Source of the DNA: Cephalotus follicularis | Lineage: Eukaryota; Streptophyta; Magnoliopsida; Oxalidales; Cephalotaceae | NCBI GenBank assembly: GCA_001972305.1 | Contig: BDDD01001357.1 | Coordinates: 1 to 64,000, forward strand | Direction of reading: 5' to 3' | DNA: 64,000 nt | The notes under the pieces: generated by a model | The model's input: the letters and a program-made list of their open reading frames with translations, nothing else | What the model was told of the DNA's origin: nothing | Databases searched by the model: none | Translations under genes and position numbers: made by a program | In this document: positions 1 through 10,717 of the stretch, piece by piece | Numbering within the stretch: the stretch's first letter is position 1 | Layout: each line of letters begins with the position of its first letter

Positions 1-1235
1 CCTTTGGACCCGGCCTTCTTTAACTGCTTAGCCCCAGCAGCAGCATCCTTGGCCCTTTGCCTGGCCCCCTCAGCAGCCCTCTTCTTGGCAGCCTCCTCGG
101 CCACTTTTTGTCTGGCCTCCTCGGCCACAGCCTTCAGTCTGGCCTCCTCGGCCTCTTTCTGCTTATCTGCAGCTGCGTCAGAGGTGGGCTTAGAGCCCCT
201 GCAGGCAGAGAAAAAAGTGCCGAAACTTCTCCGAGAAGACATTGCTGCAAAGGCAGAGGTCAAAAATGTTAGTAAAACAAAATTAAACAAGTTAGAAGAA
301 ATACGAAGACAAAAAGAAGACGGAGGAGATGAAAGTTTAATACAATTTTCTCCCATATCTTGGGACACGGATGGGGCCGGGGATCCCACGCGCCCAGAAG
401 CTTCCTCGGCCTCGGACCGGTGTGACCCCCGCCTCGGGTCAACACTTAGGCCAGCCCGTATCAGGCGCCCCTCGGTGACCACAGTATTCACCTCCTCGGG
501 CTTCAAACTGATAAGCCTATTGAAGTCTAGGTCCTCGGCCTCGGACAGGGAAGGTCTTTTGTTAAGGTGGGGGGTGTTCAAAGAGTTGCACCACTCAGGG
601 GGGGTGAACCCTTCGAGATTCATAACGAGGAAGTATCTCATCCTCCAGTTTTTGATAGACTGGGTTGGTTTGGTGAAAATTTTGATGACACCAGGGCGTG
701 ACTTGAAAAAGTAGCCAGGTTTCCCTGACGAGGTCGAAATGACATGGAATTGCTTGAACAATCCCACTGTGGGAGTCACATGGGACTCATGACACCTAAC
801 GAGAAAGCCAATTATGAAACTCCATGATTGGGGTTGAAGAAGAGAGGGGTGGATTTGGAAGGTCTCCAAGATCGACAAAGCAAAAGGAGAAACAGGGATC
901 CTCAGACCATGGCTGAGAGCCCCCATGGAGACAAAGAAGAAACCCATTTTACTTTTTGTGACTCTCCGAGGATCCTTGGGGAGGCTAAACCTCACCCCAG
1001 GGGGAAAGTTGAACTTCCTGGCGAGTTCAACCACCTCATCCATAGTTAGAGTGCTGACCCCAAAGCCATCGACTTCAGAGGAGTCAGTCTCGGTTACAGG
1101 AGGGGATGATTCATCCACGGCGGCCCCCAGGCTACCATCTGATCGAAGGGGACCCTCAGTGGGGGGATATATCGTTGCCAGGGGCTCAACCTCCAAAGGA
1201 TGGGAAACCCTAGCAGTTTGGTTGGTTCTAGCCAT
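1..1235 (-). CDS. Antisense accessory gene of element A, 'putative gypsy type transposon' domain (PF04195-like), C-terminus cut by window edge
   Basis: Read on the minus strand from the ATG at 1235, the frame stays open to base 1, about 411 codons, with no stop in the window. Residues about 75-240 hold the conserved core, including ELARKFNFPPG, LRIPVSPFALSILETF, LLQPQSWSF, FHVISTSSGKPGYFFKS and SIKNWRMRYFLV. The same order of motifs occurs in the element B gene. After residue about 300 the chain becomes Lys/Glu/Ala-rich (repeated AEEARxK), probably a coiled coil. A likely 99-nt intron at 245-343 separates the two parts. It has GT and AG ends and contains no stop, so spliced and unspliced forms both stay in frame. 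A TATA box lies about 225 bp upstream. The molecular function of this family is unknown; despite its name no transposase catalytic motif is visible. Confidence 0.7.
   Translation of the reverse strand, partial: MARTNQTARVSHPLEVEPLATIYPPTEGPLRSDGSLGAAVDESSPPVTETDSSEVDGFGVSTLTMDEVVELARKFNFPPGVRFSLPKDPRRVTKSKMGFFFVSMGALSHGLRIPVSPFALSILETFQIHPSLLQPQSWSFIIGFLVRCHESHVTPTVGLFKQFHVISTSSGKPGYFFKSRPGVIKIFTKPTQSIKNWRMRYFLVMNLEGFTPPEWCNSLNTPHLNKRPSLSEAEDLDFNRLISLKPEEVNTVVTEGRLIRAGLSVDPRRGSHRSEAEEASGRVGSPAPSVSQDMGENCIKLSSPPSSFCLRISSNLFNFVLLTFLTSAFAAMSSRRSFGTFFSACRGSKPTSDAAADKQKEAEEARLKAVAEEARQKVAEEAAKKRAAEGARQRAKDAAAGAKQLKKAGSK
245..343 (-). other. Probable 99-nt intron in the antisense gene of element A
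   Basis: On the minus strand a GTATTAAAC donor and a pyrimidine-rich tract ending TTTGCAG flank an A/T-rich insert at the same point where element B has a 79-nt GTATAAAG...TTGCAG insert. Flanking coding sequence is conserved between the two (Met-Gly/Ala-Glu before, Met-Ser/Ala-Ser-Arg-Arg after). Length divisible by three and no stop codon. No transcript evidence is available. Confidence 0.5.
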
Positions 1236-1458
1236 TGGAATTGAAGTAGAAGATAAATAAAAAGAAAGACAAGAATCAATTCAAGAGCAATAAAAAGATC
1301 AAAAAACTTACTTTGGAGGAAGATGATTAAAAGATGAAGAAACAAGGTTTGAAGAACTGTGGGTCTTGGAAATTCTCTGGTATTAGCAAGAAAGCAAAAT
1401 AGCAAGAAGGCAAGAGAGTAAGAAAACGTAAAAGAGTGGCTTAATGATTTAGGGTTTC

Positions 1459-1465
1459 TTTTATA
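1459..1465 (-). promoter_or_regulatory. TATA box of the antisense gene, element A
   Basis: The minus strand reads GGTCTATAAAAGAAACCC about 225 bp upstream of the ATG at 1235. A pyrimidine-rich leader with a possible 5'-UTR intron donor (CAAAGTAAGTT, near 1310) follows. Element B has a TATAAATA box at the equivalent place, which supports an internal promoter reading against the retrotransposon. Confidence 0.5.
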
Positions 1466-1868
1466 GACCCCAGATCTAATCCTGGCCCTCCATCTAACAA
1501 AGATCCAAGGGTTGGGAAACCAATAGACACTCCAAGCGCGGGGAACGAAAAGACAGGCGGGAAACCCTCTACTAGCGCCATGTGTCAAGCAAAGTTAATA
1601 CACTACTTAAGGGTAATGATGAAGGTTCAAGACACGAAGACCAACGGAAGTGACATGAGAAGATAAGGGGGCAGATTTGCTCTTCCACTAAGGCACGTTT
1701 AACAACCCAACCCCCTTCGAGAAATAATAATACAAGTCTTGGTCCTCAGTCACTGTGAACGAAGAGGTTTTTGGTAAGCATAGTTAAGGTGGATTGCCTG
1801 GGCCACGGCACTCAACTCTGCTCCTTCTCCTCTGACCAAGGTCAGAGAACAAGGACCAGGGGGGCATA

Positions 1869-2932
1869 TGATATGGGAAAAATTAAGTCAAATTCAAAGC
1901 AACACGTGTCCTCTTGGTCACATAGCCAAGTGTACAAAGAGATAAGAACTAGTAAATTGAAGGCAGAGGAAGCACGTACGACAACGTAACAGTGGTAAAG
2001 GGAGTTCTCTTCCTCGGCACAAGTGCCGAGGACACACCCAATGTTCCAGTGCAACAATCAACCTCCTCGGATCCGGGTCCGAGGACACCATTTGGAGCAA
2101 CTCAGCCGAGGATAACCTCGGCCACATAATAAGTCATCTATTCCAAATGACTATAATCAGGGAGTCAGGAAAGGAATAGTTCGAGGACCTGTCCTCGGCA
2201 TAAGTGCCGAGGACGTGCCCAACGTTTCCACTTCCAAGATCTGTCTCCTCAGACAGAACCAAAGGCCGTCCAGTTCAAATACAGGTCTATGGGCCGAGAA
2301 GGCTTCGAGGTCAGGGGCCAACTATCTCATTGGCCTCACAACGGATCCTCTCTTCGGATAGAAGGTCTCCTCCTCATTTACGGAATGAAGACAGGGAGTT
2401 AGCCTAAATTCCAGGGATCCTTATCCTTCAAAGTAAAGGAGATAAGGATAACTACTAACGGATATGGAAGAAAGGATAAAGAGATTAACTGCAACAGATT
2501 TCACGGGATCTGCACCTATCCAAACAAAGAGATAGAACCATGATCAACTACAACAAAGGAAAGAAGAGAAAAATCAGGTGGAGATAAGGGAAATCCCGAG
2601 ATCCTCGGAATTTCCTTAGGGGACAGTCATCTAATCCGATTTACACGCTCAATCAGTTACCAAAATCCACTATAAATACAAGTTCAACATACTGAACAAA
2701 AGGTCAGAAATTTTTACATTCAAGAGAGCATATTATTCCATCTGCACTTGACTAACTTGAGCGTCGGAGTGTCCCCGGGAGAACAACCTCCTGGGCCTTC
2801 ACCATTGTTGTTACCTTGTGCAGGTGTACTAGATCAGTTTCTTCCTTACAGGCACCAGTGACAAGCGTTTCTCTTAACAAATAAAAATCCTCCACGTAGG
2901 ATACTGTTGAGAGAAGGATTTCTGCACCAACA
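1869..2932 (+). repeat. 3' LTR of element A
   Basis: The LTR begins TGATATGGG and ends ACCAACA (1,064 bp), with a purine-rich run (CCAGGGGGG) just upstream as candidate polypurine tract. It contains TATAAATA at 2671-2678 and three perfect inverted repeats built on TCCTCGG/CCGAGGA (2011-2032, 2064-2085, 2191-2214). The homologous LTR of element B is only about 830 bp, so the palindrome-rich middle is the main length difference. The flank after the LTR is GAATC; the matching left TSD is outside the window. Confidence 0.75.
2671..2678 (+). promoter_or_regulatory. LTR TATA box, element A
   Basis: TATAAATA in the context CCACTATAAATACAAG, conserved with the element B LTR (57787-57794). It lies about 255 bp before the LTR end, consistent with a Pol II promoter that defines the U3/R border. 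Confidence 0.55.
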
Positions 2933-3404
2933 GAATCTTTGTTTCTCTTCTTTATTTTATTTGTGTAAATCAAAGTATGTAATCAAATAGATATTGGCAT
3001 AAGGTTTTTGATCTTGTATATCCATTCCGCTTAGGATTGCATGATAGGGTTAGATTAAGAGTTAATCTACTCTCTTTGCATGAAAACCAATAAATGGTAT
3101 CAGAGTCAATTTTGATCATACTTTGTTATATGTATTGTGTAGAAATCTTTCTTTTTTTTTTTGGTTGAAAAAGTTACTAATTTGATGATCTTATAACGGG
3201 GTAAAAGAGTTTTGTTTTGTGTTTTGAGGCCACCAATGTGATTGTGTGGATATTAGGAACAATTTTCATGTTTGGACCTAAGTTTCAAAACCACCATAAC
3301 CAACTCTTATGATAACTTGAAAATTTCGGCCCCTAGCTTCAAAACTACCATTAATAGAGTTTGTCTTAAGTTCGTAAGTGTTATGATATGGAAGATGAAG
3401 ATGA
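2933..3404. other. Gene-free stretch with a primer-binding-site-like motif
   Basis: A/T-rich sequence between element A and Copia-1. TGGTATCAGAGTC at 3095-3107 is a near-perfect match to the initiator-Met-tRNA primer site used by many plant retrotransposons, so a fragment of another retroelement leader may be present. No LTR end or ORF supports this further. Confidence 0.35.
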
Positions 3405-4331
3405 TGTTGGGAAACCTGGGAGAGTTCCTTGTCAATTTTGGGTCTAAGATGCTAGTGTGTATAATTTTAATTTTTCAATACACCAAGACTGCAAGTCAAG
3501 GTTCACACTGACATCTTACTACCATAATCAATATGCCAAGGATCTCCGTTTAATATTCAATCGAACCAACAAAACTAGTTAAGCATACAGATATTGATAA
3601 ACCGAATACAATTCGGTAACCATAAATACAAAAAGGTAGGAACTATACCAACGTTGGAGGCTCCACCACTTTACCGCTACGAGCTTGCAGCAGCAATTGC
3701 TTGTCACCGGAGCTCCTACTGGATTCCGGCCATCTCGCTGGAGCTCCAACCACGACGCTATCGGTCTCCAAAAGCTCCAATCTAGCCATTGATGGCGGAG
3801 ACTCACTAAGAACTGCCACGGATGGCACAGGCGCAGCCGCCAGCGGCAGAAACTCGCTGAGTTGGACTCAGCGGTTCCGCTCAACTCGCCATGGACCGGT
3901 TGCACCATCACCGGTCACCAAAAAACCTGATCTTCATGCTAGTGGCTGAGAATCGCTATGACTCGCCAGAGAATGGGCGGTCATCGCCAACGATGAGTCA
4001 AACTCGCTGAGTCGACTCACCCATCGAACATAGGTCAGGCCACAACATCTCGCCACCACAACCGACCTTCAAATCTTCGTATCTATTTTATGCTACCCAA
4101 GACCCACCATGACTCAGCCTGGAATGCCAAGCCATAACCCTCAACGCGCCATCACGACTGAGTTGACTCAGTGTACAAAATTAGGCCAAAAAACCTAAAC
4201 TAGAATCAAAATAGATAGAGCCAAAGATAGGCTCCACCTATTGTGATCACCGGTGGTGGAAAGAGAAGCCGGCAGAGGGTGACGGCAAAAACGCCAAGCG
4301 TTGCCGCAAGAGAGAAACGAAAGAGAAAGAG

Positions 4332-4372
<41 letters not shown>

Positions 4373-5968
4373 GAGGCGTACCATGAACGAGACACACCTC
4401 TTTCCCGACAGCCGGTGCCTTGCGCCTTTCTTTTCCTGCCGAGACGCACTCCTTGCACGCTGAAACTCGCACTGTATGTTCTCTCTCTTTCATTTTAGCG
4501 CACCTGGCACAATATGCATGAAAAAATGTGTTAAGTCATTATTCAACTTATGCCTTTTTCTATATATCTCTTTTTAATCTTTCTCTCTTTTTAATTATGC
4601 GCCCTGCGCATTGTATGTTTTAACATACTCCCACTATAGCTTCTCTTTAATCTTTTTTTATATATCTCTTTTTAATCTTTCTCTTTTTTTAATCATGCGC
4701 CCCGCGCATTGTATGTTTTAACATACTCCCACTATAACTTCTCTTTATATATCAATAAGACAATTTGGTGGGGAAAGACACAAACCACTAATGTCAAATT
4801 AATATATACTGGTTAGAAACTAGTTTTACCACCAATCGAGCATGTGTGCAGCATCAGTCACTTTTCCAATAATCAGGTGGGACCCAAAAGTCCGGTCGGA
4901 TTCTGGTACAGATAAATTTCCCAAAACATCCTAGAGTTCTGGTACGACTATCCTACTAATAGCCCTTATATGATTTCCAATCATCCCTCGGATCCGTAGA
5001 CCAAAGTTCCACGTCTATCAAACGTTAACCGGTTAATCGGTACTTTATTCTCGTCATCGGTTTGCGTGCTGTGTATCCCTCATCATACTTGGCTCCGACC
5101 ATGGAATAGAGTTTGGATAAATGTCAACCTTAGGAAAAACCATGATGCGATAAATCTATGAACGCACTGAGACTATCGGCAGACCTCCCTGGAAACCCCA
5201 TTTCCAGTCTGCCTACACCTGGCCAGGATTTAAGTCTACAATGGACATAAATATATAGAGCTTGTCACCCTCAATACTGGTGTGACGATCCCATGTTGCG
5301 CACTCACCTATACATCTCAATGCAGCTACCACAAGGCCCAAAGGCAACCCTTTTTCCAGCACGTGGCTAGTGTTGGGGAAGGCAGAAATCAAAGCCAAGC
5401 AGTTACTACATAACACATCCAAGCCACTCAGGTCTAAGGATACAAAGTAGGTCACGTATGGCCTACTAGTCTCCTTCGACTATACACTACCAAGACAATA
5501 TGAATCCTATCAACAAAGGTATTGACTATCCAGATATGTTTCCTATGGTGAGTCGGTTCAGTGTCATGCTCTCTAGTACGCACCCCGCATAAGCTTTTGG
5601 GTAAACCCAAATGGCAATAAGAGAATCCATCCTCAACTAACCCGGGAGCAAGCATAATAAGGCAAGTCTTTGCGGTTCATCAATTCCCCTAAAAAAGTGA
5701 ACCTATGACTTGGAACGTTTTGTGAAAAGGGAGTAAGGATCTCATTCCCATCGAACGACAGGGTGCTATATGTGTATTTAGTTGATATGTTGATCAAGCT
5801 GATTCCATAGTTATGACTGGGATAATACATATAGCATATGCCATTGTTTATGAAATATGCACATAAAACATAAATGAAACTAAGAATGTTTAAACATGGA
5901 GTGTAACATATGTGTAAAACATATGAATATAGCCACCTCTTGGCTTGCAGGGACACCCCTATGTAACA
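3405..5968 (-). repeat. 3' LTR of Copia-1
   Basis: 2,564 bp, TG...CA ends on both strands. It includes a (GA)n tract, C/T-rich stretches, two AT-rich tandem segments around 4550-4740, and repeated ACTCGCTGAGT / GAGTCGACTC / GAGTTGACTC motifs between about 3850 and 4165. It matches 13828-16340 along its whole length with many substitutions and small indels, so the insertion is not recent. Confidence 0.85.
4334..4371. repeat. (GA)n microsatellite in Copia-1 3' LTR
   Basis: An uninterrupted GA dinucleotide run. The other LTR has a shorter, interrupted GA tract at 14770-14800, showing slippage since insertion. Confidence 0.9.
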
Positions 5969-5981
5969 ATCTCCCACTTGG
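5969..5981 (-). other. Polypurine tract of Copia-1
   Basis: The minus strand reads CCAAGTGGGAGAT directly before the 3' LTR. Copia-2 has the same purine core (CCAAGTGGGAGAT) beside its own 3' LTR, typical of Ty1/copia. Confidence 0.7.
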
Positions 5982-6536
5982 CCCTTAAGCCACATGGACC
6001 TATAGTCTAAGCTTATCGTACTAAAATGTCTCTCCAGTACATTACAGCTCAGGTCATTGGTCAGTAGGTTTGCTAAATTTGCTACCGTCGCAAATCTCTC
6101 ATATAAACGTGTTTCCTCTGCTTTCAATCTAATTGATCTAATGATACCATCACTTTATAAGTTTAGAGTGGTGATGAGACATGGGACCCCATCGTCATCC
6201 TTATGCTACACAACTGGACAAACGATGGATGGAACCCTAATAAACTTCCGCTTCCAAACAACTTCCTTTCGGTATCATAGGTTGTAACACACTCTTATTC
6301 CATGGTGGATTCTGTAGTACTCTTCTACTTTAAACTCCTCCAATTCATACAGCACCTCCATTCAGGACATACACATATCTTAAAACAGATTTGTGATTAT
6401 CCAGATCATAGTTTAAGCTAGAGTTAGAATAACTCTCAAATTTCAATTCACTATCTTATCCATATGTCAAAAGAGAAGTCATGAGTCTCTCTCAGGAATT
6501 TAAAATCTTTTTGACATTTTCCCAATGTCTCTCACA

Positions 6537-7144
6537 AGGATTAGACTGATAATCGACTAGCTAGACCCATAGGCATAGGCAACGTCAGGCCTAGCACATA
6601 GCATGGCTTACATGATGGAGCCTATAGCCGAAGAATAAGATTACCTATTCAAGCGTGTCCTCTCCTCAAAAGTATGTGAAGACATCCGCTCGGAGAGATG
6701 AATTCCTTGGCTAATTGGTAGTAAGCCAAGTTTGGAATTCAAAAGTCCATACCGATTCAGCATTCTGCTGATGTACAGGCTTTGGGAAAGTCCGAACAAC
6801 CTACTTGATCTATCTCTTTAGATCTTCATTCTCAATACATAGGAAGTCTCTCCCAAATCCTTATTTTGAGAAGTTCTTTGTTGATTATGCTATAACATAC
6901 CTACATCATTCCCAAAGTGTAGTATGTTGTCCACGTACATTACCAAGATAGTGATTCATGGATTATCCTATTTTTGGTAGACACAAGGCATAGCATCATT
7001 TTGATAAAATCAAAAACGGATGTTACAGCTACAAGATGCTTGGTTAAGGTCATTTGATAGACTTTTGGAGCTTGTACACTCTGTGCGAATGCTCCTTGGC
7101 CCCCTCAGGTTTGGGACATTTAGATATCCTCTTTAAGATAGTCC
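6537..7144 (-). pseudogene. Copia-1 reverse transcriptase and RNase H-side remnant
   Basis: Conceptual translation of the minus strand, across several frames, gives KLQKSIK, then the catalytic region as YVDNILHFGNDVG (family YVDDILLIGND, second Asp changed to Asn), then IPNLAYYQ/GLLP-like and SAIGSIMYAMLCARPDVAYA, the standard order in Ty1/copia RT. Many stops and frameshifts are present. The N-terminal part continues at 9753 after the solo LTR; the sequence joins cleanly across one copy of its AGTCC duplication. Confidence 0.65.
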
Positions 7145-9752
7145 TGTTGGGAACGATAGAGGCTCAAAGCGCATCGAAAGAAAAACAAACATCTCAATTA
7201 TGGGCATTAGGTGTATAGGGTGATCAATTTTAATTTTCAATAAAATGATTGATCCCTAAGCAATGGGATACCCTAACCAGTGTCCACAATTGTCCCAATT
7301 GTGTCCAAGGAACCCTAATTAAGCATCTAGCCAAACCACTGCACCAACCCAAGCATAAGGGAGAAACGGGTTAGGAGTAAAAGTTGCCATAAACCCTCAC
7401 TTTGGTCACAAACAATTGCATTGAGGGAACACACACAAACCTTAGAAATTGCAACCCACAAACTCGAACCAAGGCAATCCTTAACCCTAAGGGATTGCAA
7501 CGGTAAACCCCCAAAACCAGGGGGTTCGGCCAGGGTTGATAAAACCTTAGCCACAACCCGAAAAAGCACGCTATACACAATAACATGCATTCCAACGCAA
7601 TACAAAAAAAAACACATAAAAAAGGTCATCTTAGCCCCAATCTGAATCCACAAAAACGGAAACAAGAAATGATTACCTTAAGTGATGGCTCCTTCCTTCA
7701 AGAGCTCCATCATCACTTTAATCCCAAGACTCCATGGAAACTCCAAACTTCTCTTTAAGCCACGGATAAGGAAGAAGATGATGGAGGTCTACGTGTTTAA
7801 CCTACACTAAAACTCTCTAGGTAAATATAAGATGCAATGTACAAGTTATCTCCACCTATATTGAACTTTTGAGAGGTGAAAGGAATGTTGAAAATGGCGT
7901 CTTCTTCATCTAGGAGATATTGGAGTCGACGCATGCTCTCCATGGCATCGACGCGTATCGCGGACTAGACATAGAATGAAGAGAGAGAACGCACGGCTGG
8001 AAGAGAGAGAGAGGGAGAGACAAGTTGTGTTTTTCAAAATAAGACCTCTTTTCTTATATGCAATTTTGTCCTCACTCATTAAATGCTCAAAGTCCACTCT
8101 TTGGCTTCTAGATCAGACTTCCCAACTTCCCATAAGTTAGCAAAATGTGTGTGTCATCCCAGCATGGCGTCAACGCCATGCGTCTCTTCTTATCAAGGCA
8201 TCAACGCCAACGATAAGATGAGAAGGGCTATCTCATCCAGTCATGGCATTAACGCAATGCTTTTCATAGCGTTAACGCATAGAGTTTCTGTTTCATTTGG
8301 CGTCAACGCATGCTCTTCATAGCGTTAATGCCCAACGATTCTACTAGACATGGCGTCAATGCATGCTCTTCATGGCGTCGACGCCGACGCGTACGATAAG
8401 ATGAGATACTCTTTTGCATGCATTTCAACCCTCTGCATGGAATATTTCATCGTGGCTTTGCATGGACCTATATCCAGCAAATGAAATGCTCACTAGAAAA
8501 GTAACATCTTCCTGATGTTATCCTTTCACTAAATGACATGTGTTCCATACACGTGTCAACATATTCAAAGTCAGGCAGGACCCAGAAATCCTGGTCGATA
8601 TCCGGTATGCTGATAAATTTCTCAGAACATCCCGAGTTCTGGTACAAACATCCTAATAGTCCTCTCGACTATTCACAAGATGGCTCCAGTGTGAACTTTC
8701 ATCACCCCCAGATCCGTGTATTATCACGTCTATCAGTCGTTAGCTAGATAGCTAGTGCTTTAAGCCCGTCTTCGGCATATGTGTCATGTATCCCTCATCA
8801 CTATTGGCTCCGACCACGGACTAGGGTGTGGATTAAATGTCCACCCTAGAAATACTGCGACCATGTAAATCTGTGAACACATTATGACTTCGGTGGATCT
8901 CCCTGAAATCACCCGATATCCAATCCACCTAAGCCTGGCCTGGTTTTTCAGTCAACAATGGTAAAGATCATATAAAGCCATTCATCCATAATTACGGGTG
9001 TGATGATTCCATATTGCGAACTTCGCCCATACATCTCAATGTAGCTTCGACAAGACCCAAAGATAACCCTTTTGTTAGCACGTAACTGGTGATGGGGAAG
9101 GAGGAAATCAAAGCCATACAGTCAATATACAACGCATGTCAGTCGCTCAGGTCTAATGATACAACGTAGGCTAATACCTACTAGTCACCATAGACTATAC
9201 ACTACCGAAAATAATAGGGATCCTATCGAAAAGGGTAATGTCCATCCAAATAGGTCACCTATGGTGGGTCAGTTCAGTCTCCTTGCACGTACCTCACATC
9301 AGCTTTAGTGCCATCCAAACAGTAATGAGAGAAGTCGTCCTCCAAACGAAGGAGCAAGAATAATACGGCAAGTCTTTGCTGTTCATAAATTGCCCAGAAA
9401 GTGAACCCATGACTTGGAACTTCTGTCTAAAGGGACTAAAGATCTCATTCTCATTACCTCTCTAGGCATGAGATCCAACCACTCGGTGACAGGGCGCTAT
9501 ATGTGTACTCATTTGACATGGTGATCAACTGATCCGCTTTTGACGGTTTGGGATGTTACATATAGTCTGTTTGCCATTGTGAATATATATGCACAACTGA
9601 ACATAACTGAAACTCAGAATGTAGGATAAGAGTATAAAGTACATACATGCAACCAACCATAGGCTTGCATAGATTATTCCAATCAAGGAATATATCAAAT
9701 ATGTACACCTATTAAGCCCCTTCATGGCTTGTAGGCACACCCAACTCCAACA
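7145..9752 (-). repeat. Solo LTR related to Copia-1, inserted in its RT gene
   Basis: It begins TGTTGGGAACG and ends CTCCAACA (2,608 bp), flanked by perfect AGTCC direct repeats (7140-7144 and 9753-9757). The right half (about 8570-9740) aligns with the 3405-5968 LTR, so it belongs to a sister family. The left half differs and carries a G/C-richer block at 7915-8390 full of GGCGTYRACGCC palindromes. No internal region remains, as expected after LTR-LTR recombination. Confidence 0.85.
7915..8395. repeat. GGCGTCGACGCC-type palindrome array in the copia solo LTR
   Basis: About ten copies of a degenerate palindrome with the form GGCRTYRAYGCC. Near-perfect examples start at 8166 (GGCGTCAACGCC) and 8374 (GGCGTCGACGCC). 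Neighbouring copies are often 22-23 bp apart (8245/8268, 8299/8321, 8352/8374). CATGC/GCATG flanks recur. Confidence 0.7.
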
Positions 9753-10260
9753 AGTCCCTTATCAAGGTCATCTTGACATCCATGTACCACTTGTTATATC
9801 CATAATGAGTGGCAACAGCAAGCATTATCCGAATGGACTTAAGCATTGTGCTTTCTAAGAAAGTTTCGGTATAGTCGACATCTTGTCTTCATCTATGCCC
9901 TTTCGCAATCAATCGCTCTTTAAAGGTTTCAATATTTTTCATTAACGCCTATCTTCCCTTTGAAGATTAAAATGCAACCAATGGGCAACCCGCCCTAGGG
10001 AGCATTTACCAAGTTTCACACTTGGTTGACGTATATGGAGTCCATTTCGGATTTCATGGCTCCCAACCATGCCTTGGAATCAGTGCACTTCACTGTTTCC
10101 TAGAAGCTGACAGGCTTGACATTAGCGATGTCGTTAGGTTTACTAGTGCCTTCCATGAGAAAACCGTATTTCTCAGGCACTGTTAAAACTTTGTCTGATC
10201 TCATCACTCGAGGAGTGCCTTACTGAGATCCTATCTCAGGTTGGGATCACTTCCCAATTG
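9753..10260 (-). pseudogene. Copia-1 RT N-terminal remnant
   Basis: The minus strand gives degenerate matches to the start of copia RT: a region equivalent to the KAVGCKWVFKTK segment, then the YMDVKT-type strand that leads into the finger domain. Stops and frameshifts break every frame. It continues the remnant at 6537-7144. Confidence 0.5.
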
Positions 10261-10480
10261 TGTCTCTAGAGGGTTTAACCTCTAATTCTTTATCGTCCTG
10301 TGGGTATTCACCTGGTGATAACTCTCTTAGTTACACCTCACTCCCATTGCTTCCTGCAAACAGGTATTCCCTTTCTAGGAATTTTGCAGTGCGCGAAACA
10401 AATACAATTTTTTCGCTAGGATGGTTAAAATATAATCCTAAGCACTTCTTAGGATATCCCACAAACCGGCATCAGTCCTA

Positions 10481-10717
10481 TCATGCCTCCAGCTTAGAAG
10501 GCTCCCGCCTTCTTTTATAAGCCGGATAGCCTTTAACCCTCAATTGGTTTAGGCTGGGTTTCTTCCATTTAAATATCTCATAAGATATGGAGGGGACGGA
10601 TTTCAAAGGAATCTGGTTTAGGATGTACGCTGCGGCTGCAACGCATAACCCCAGAAGGAGGTAGAAAGATGGATAAAAGACATCATAGATTGGACAATAT
10701 TCACTAAGGTCCATTTC
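10481..10717 (-). pseudogene. Copia-1 integrase C-terminal core remnant
   Basis: Two overlapping minus frames together follow the classical copia integrase end: NIVQSMMSF, then AAAYILNQIPLKSVPS, then WKKPSLNQLRVKGYPAY. The break between frames is a short frameshift. Its upstream (N-terminal) side is cut at 10717 by a TGTAACACCCC-type LTR. Confidence 0.7.

Larger units (their letters stand above)
1..2932 (+). mobile_element. Element A: 3' portion of a Tat-like Ty3/gypsy retrotransposon (left side outside the window)
   Basis: The segment has a long minus-strand ORF running off the left edge, a non-coding spacer, then an LTR at 1869-2932. Gene order and LTR sequence match element B at 57232-64000: both LTRs open with TGATATGGGAAAAA, share a TATAAATA box and end with very similar CCACGTAGGATAYTGTTGAG...CAACA sequences. 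An antisense ORF between pol and the 3' LTR is known in Tat-lineage elements (Grande, Retand). The lineage call is inference, because no pol is visible here. Confidence 0.75.

Noticed and set aside
4..714. 236-codon plus-strand frame at the left edge
   Set aside because: It is the reverse reading of the conserved antisense gene (1-1235 minus); low-complexity Ala/Ser/Leu composition comes from the coiled-coil codons.
4301..4498. Glu/Arg-repeat protein from the GA tract
   Set aside because: Translation of a microsatellite inside an LTR.
7327..7665. Possible membrane protein of 112 codons on the minus strand
   Set aside because: Lies in the solo LTR 7145-9752; hydrophobicity follows T-rich composition and overlapping frames are equally long.
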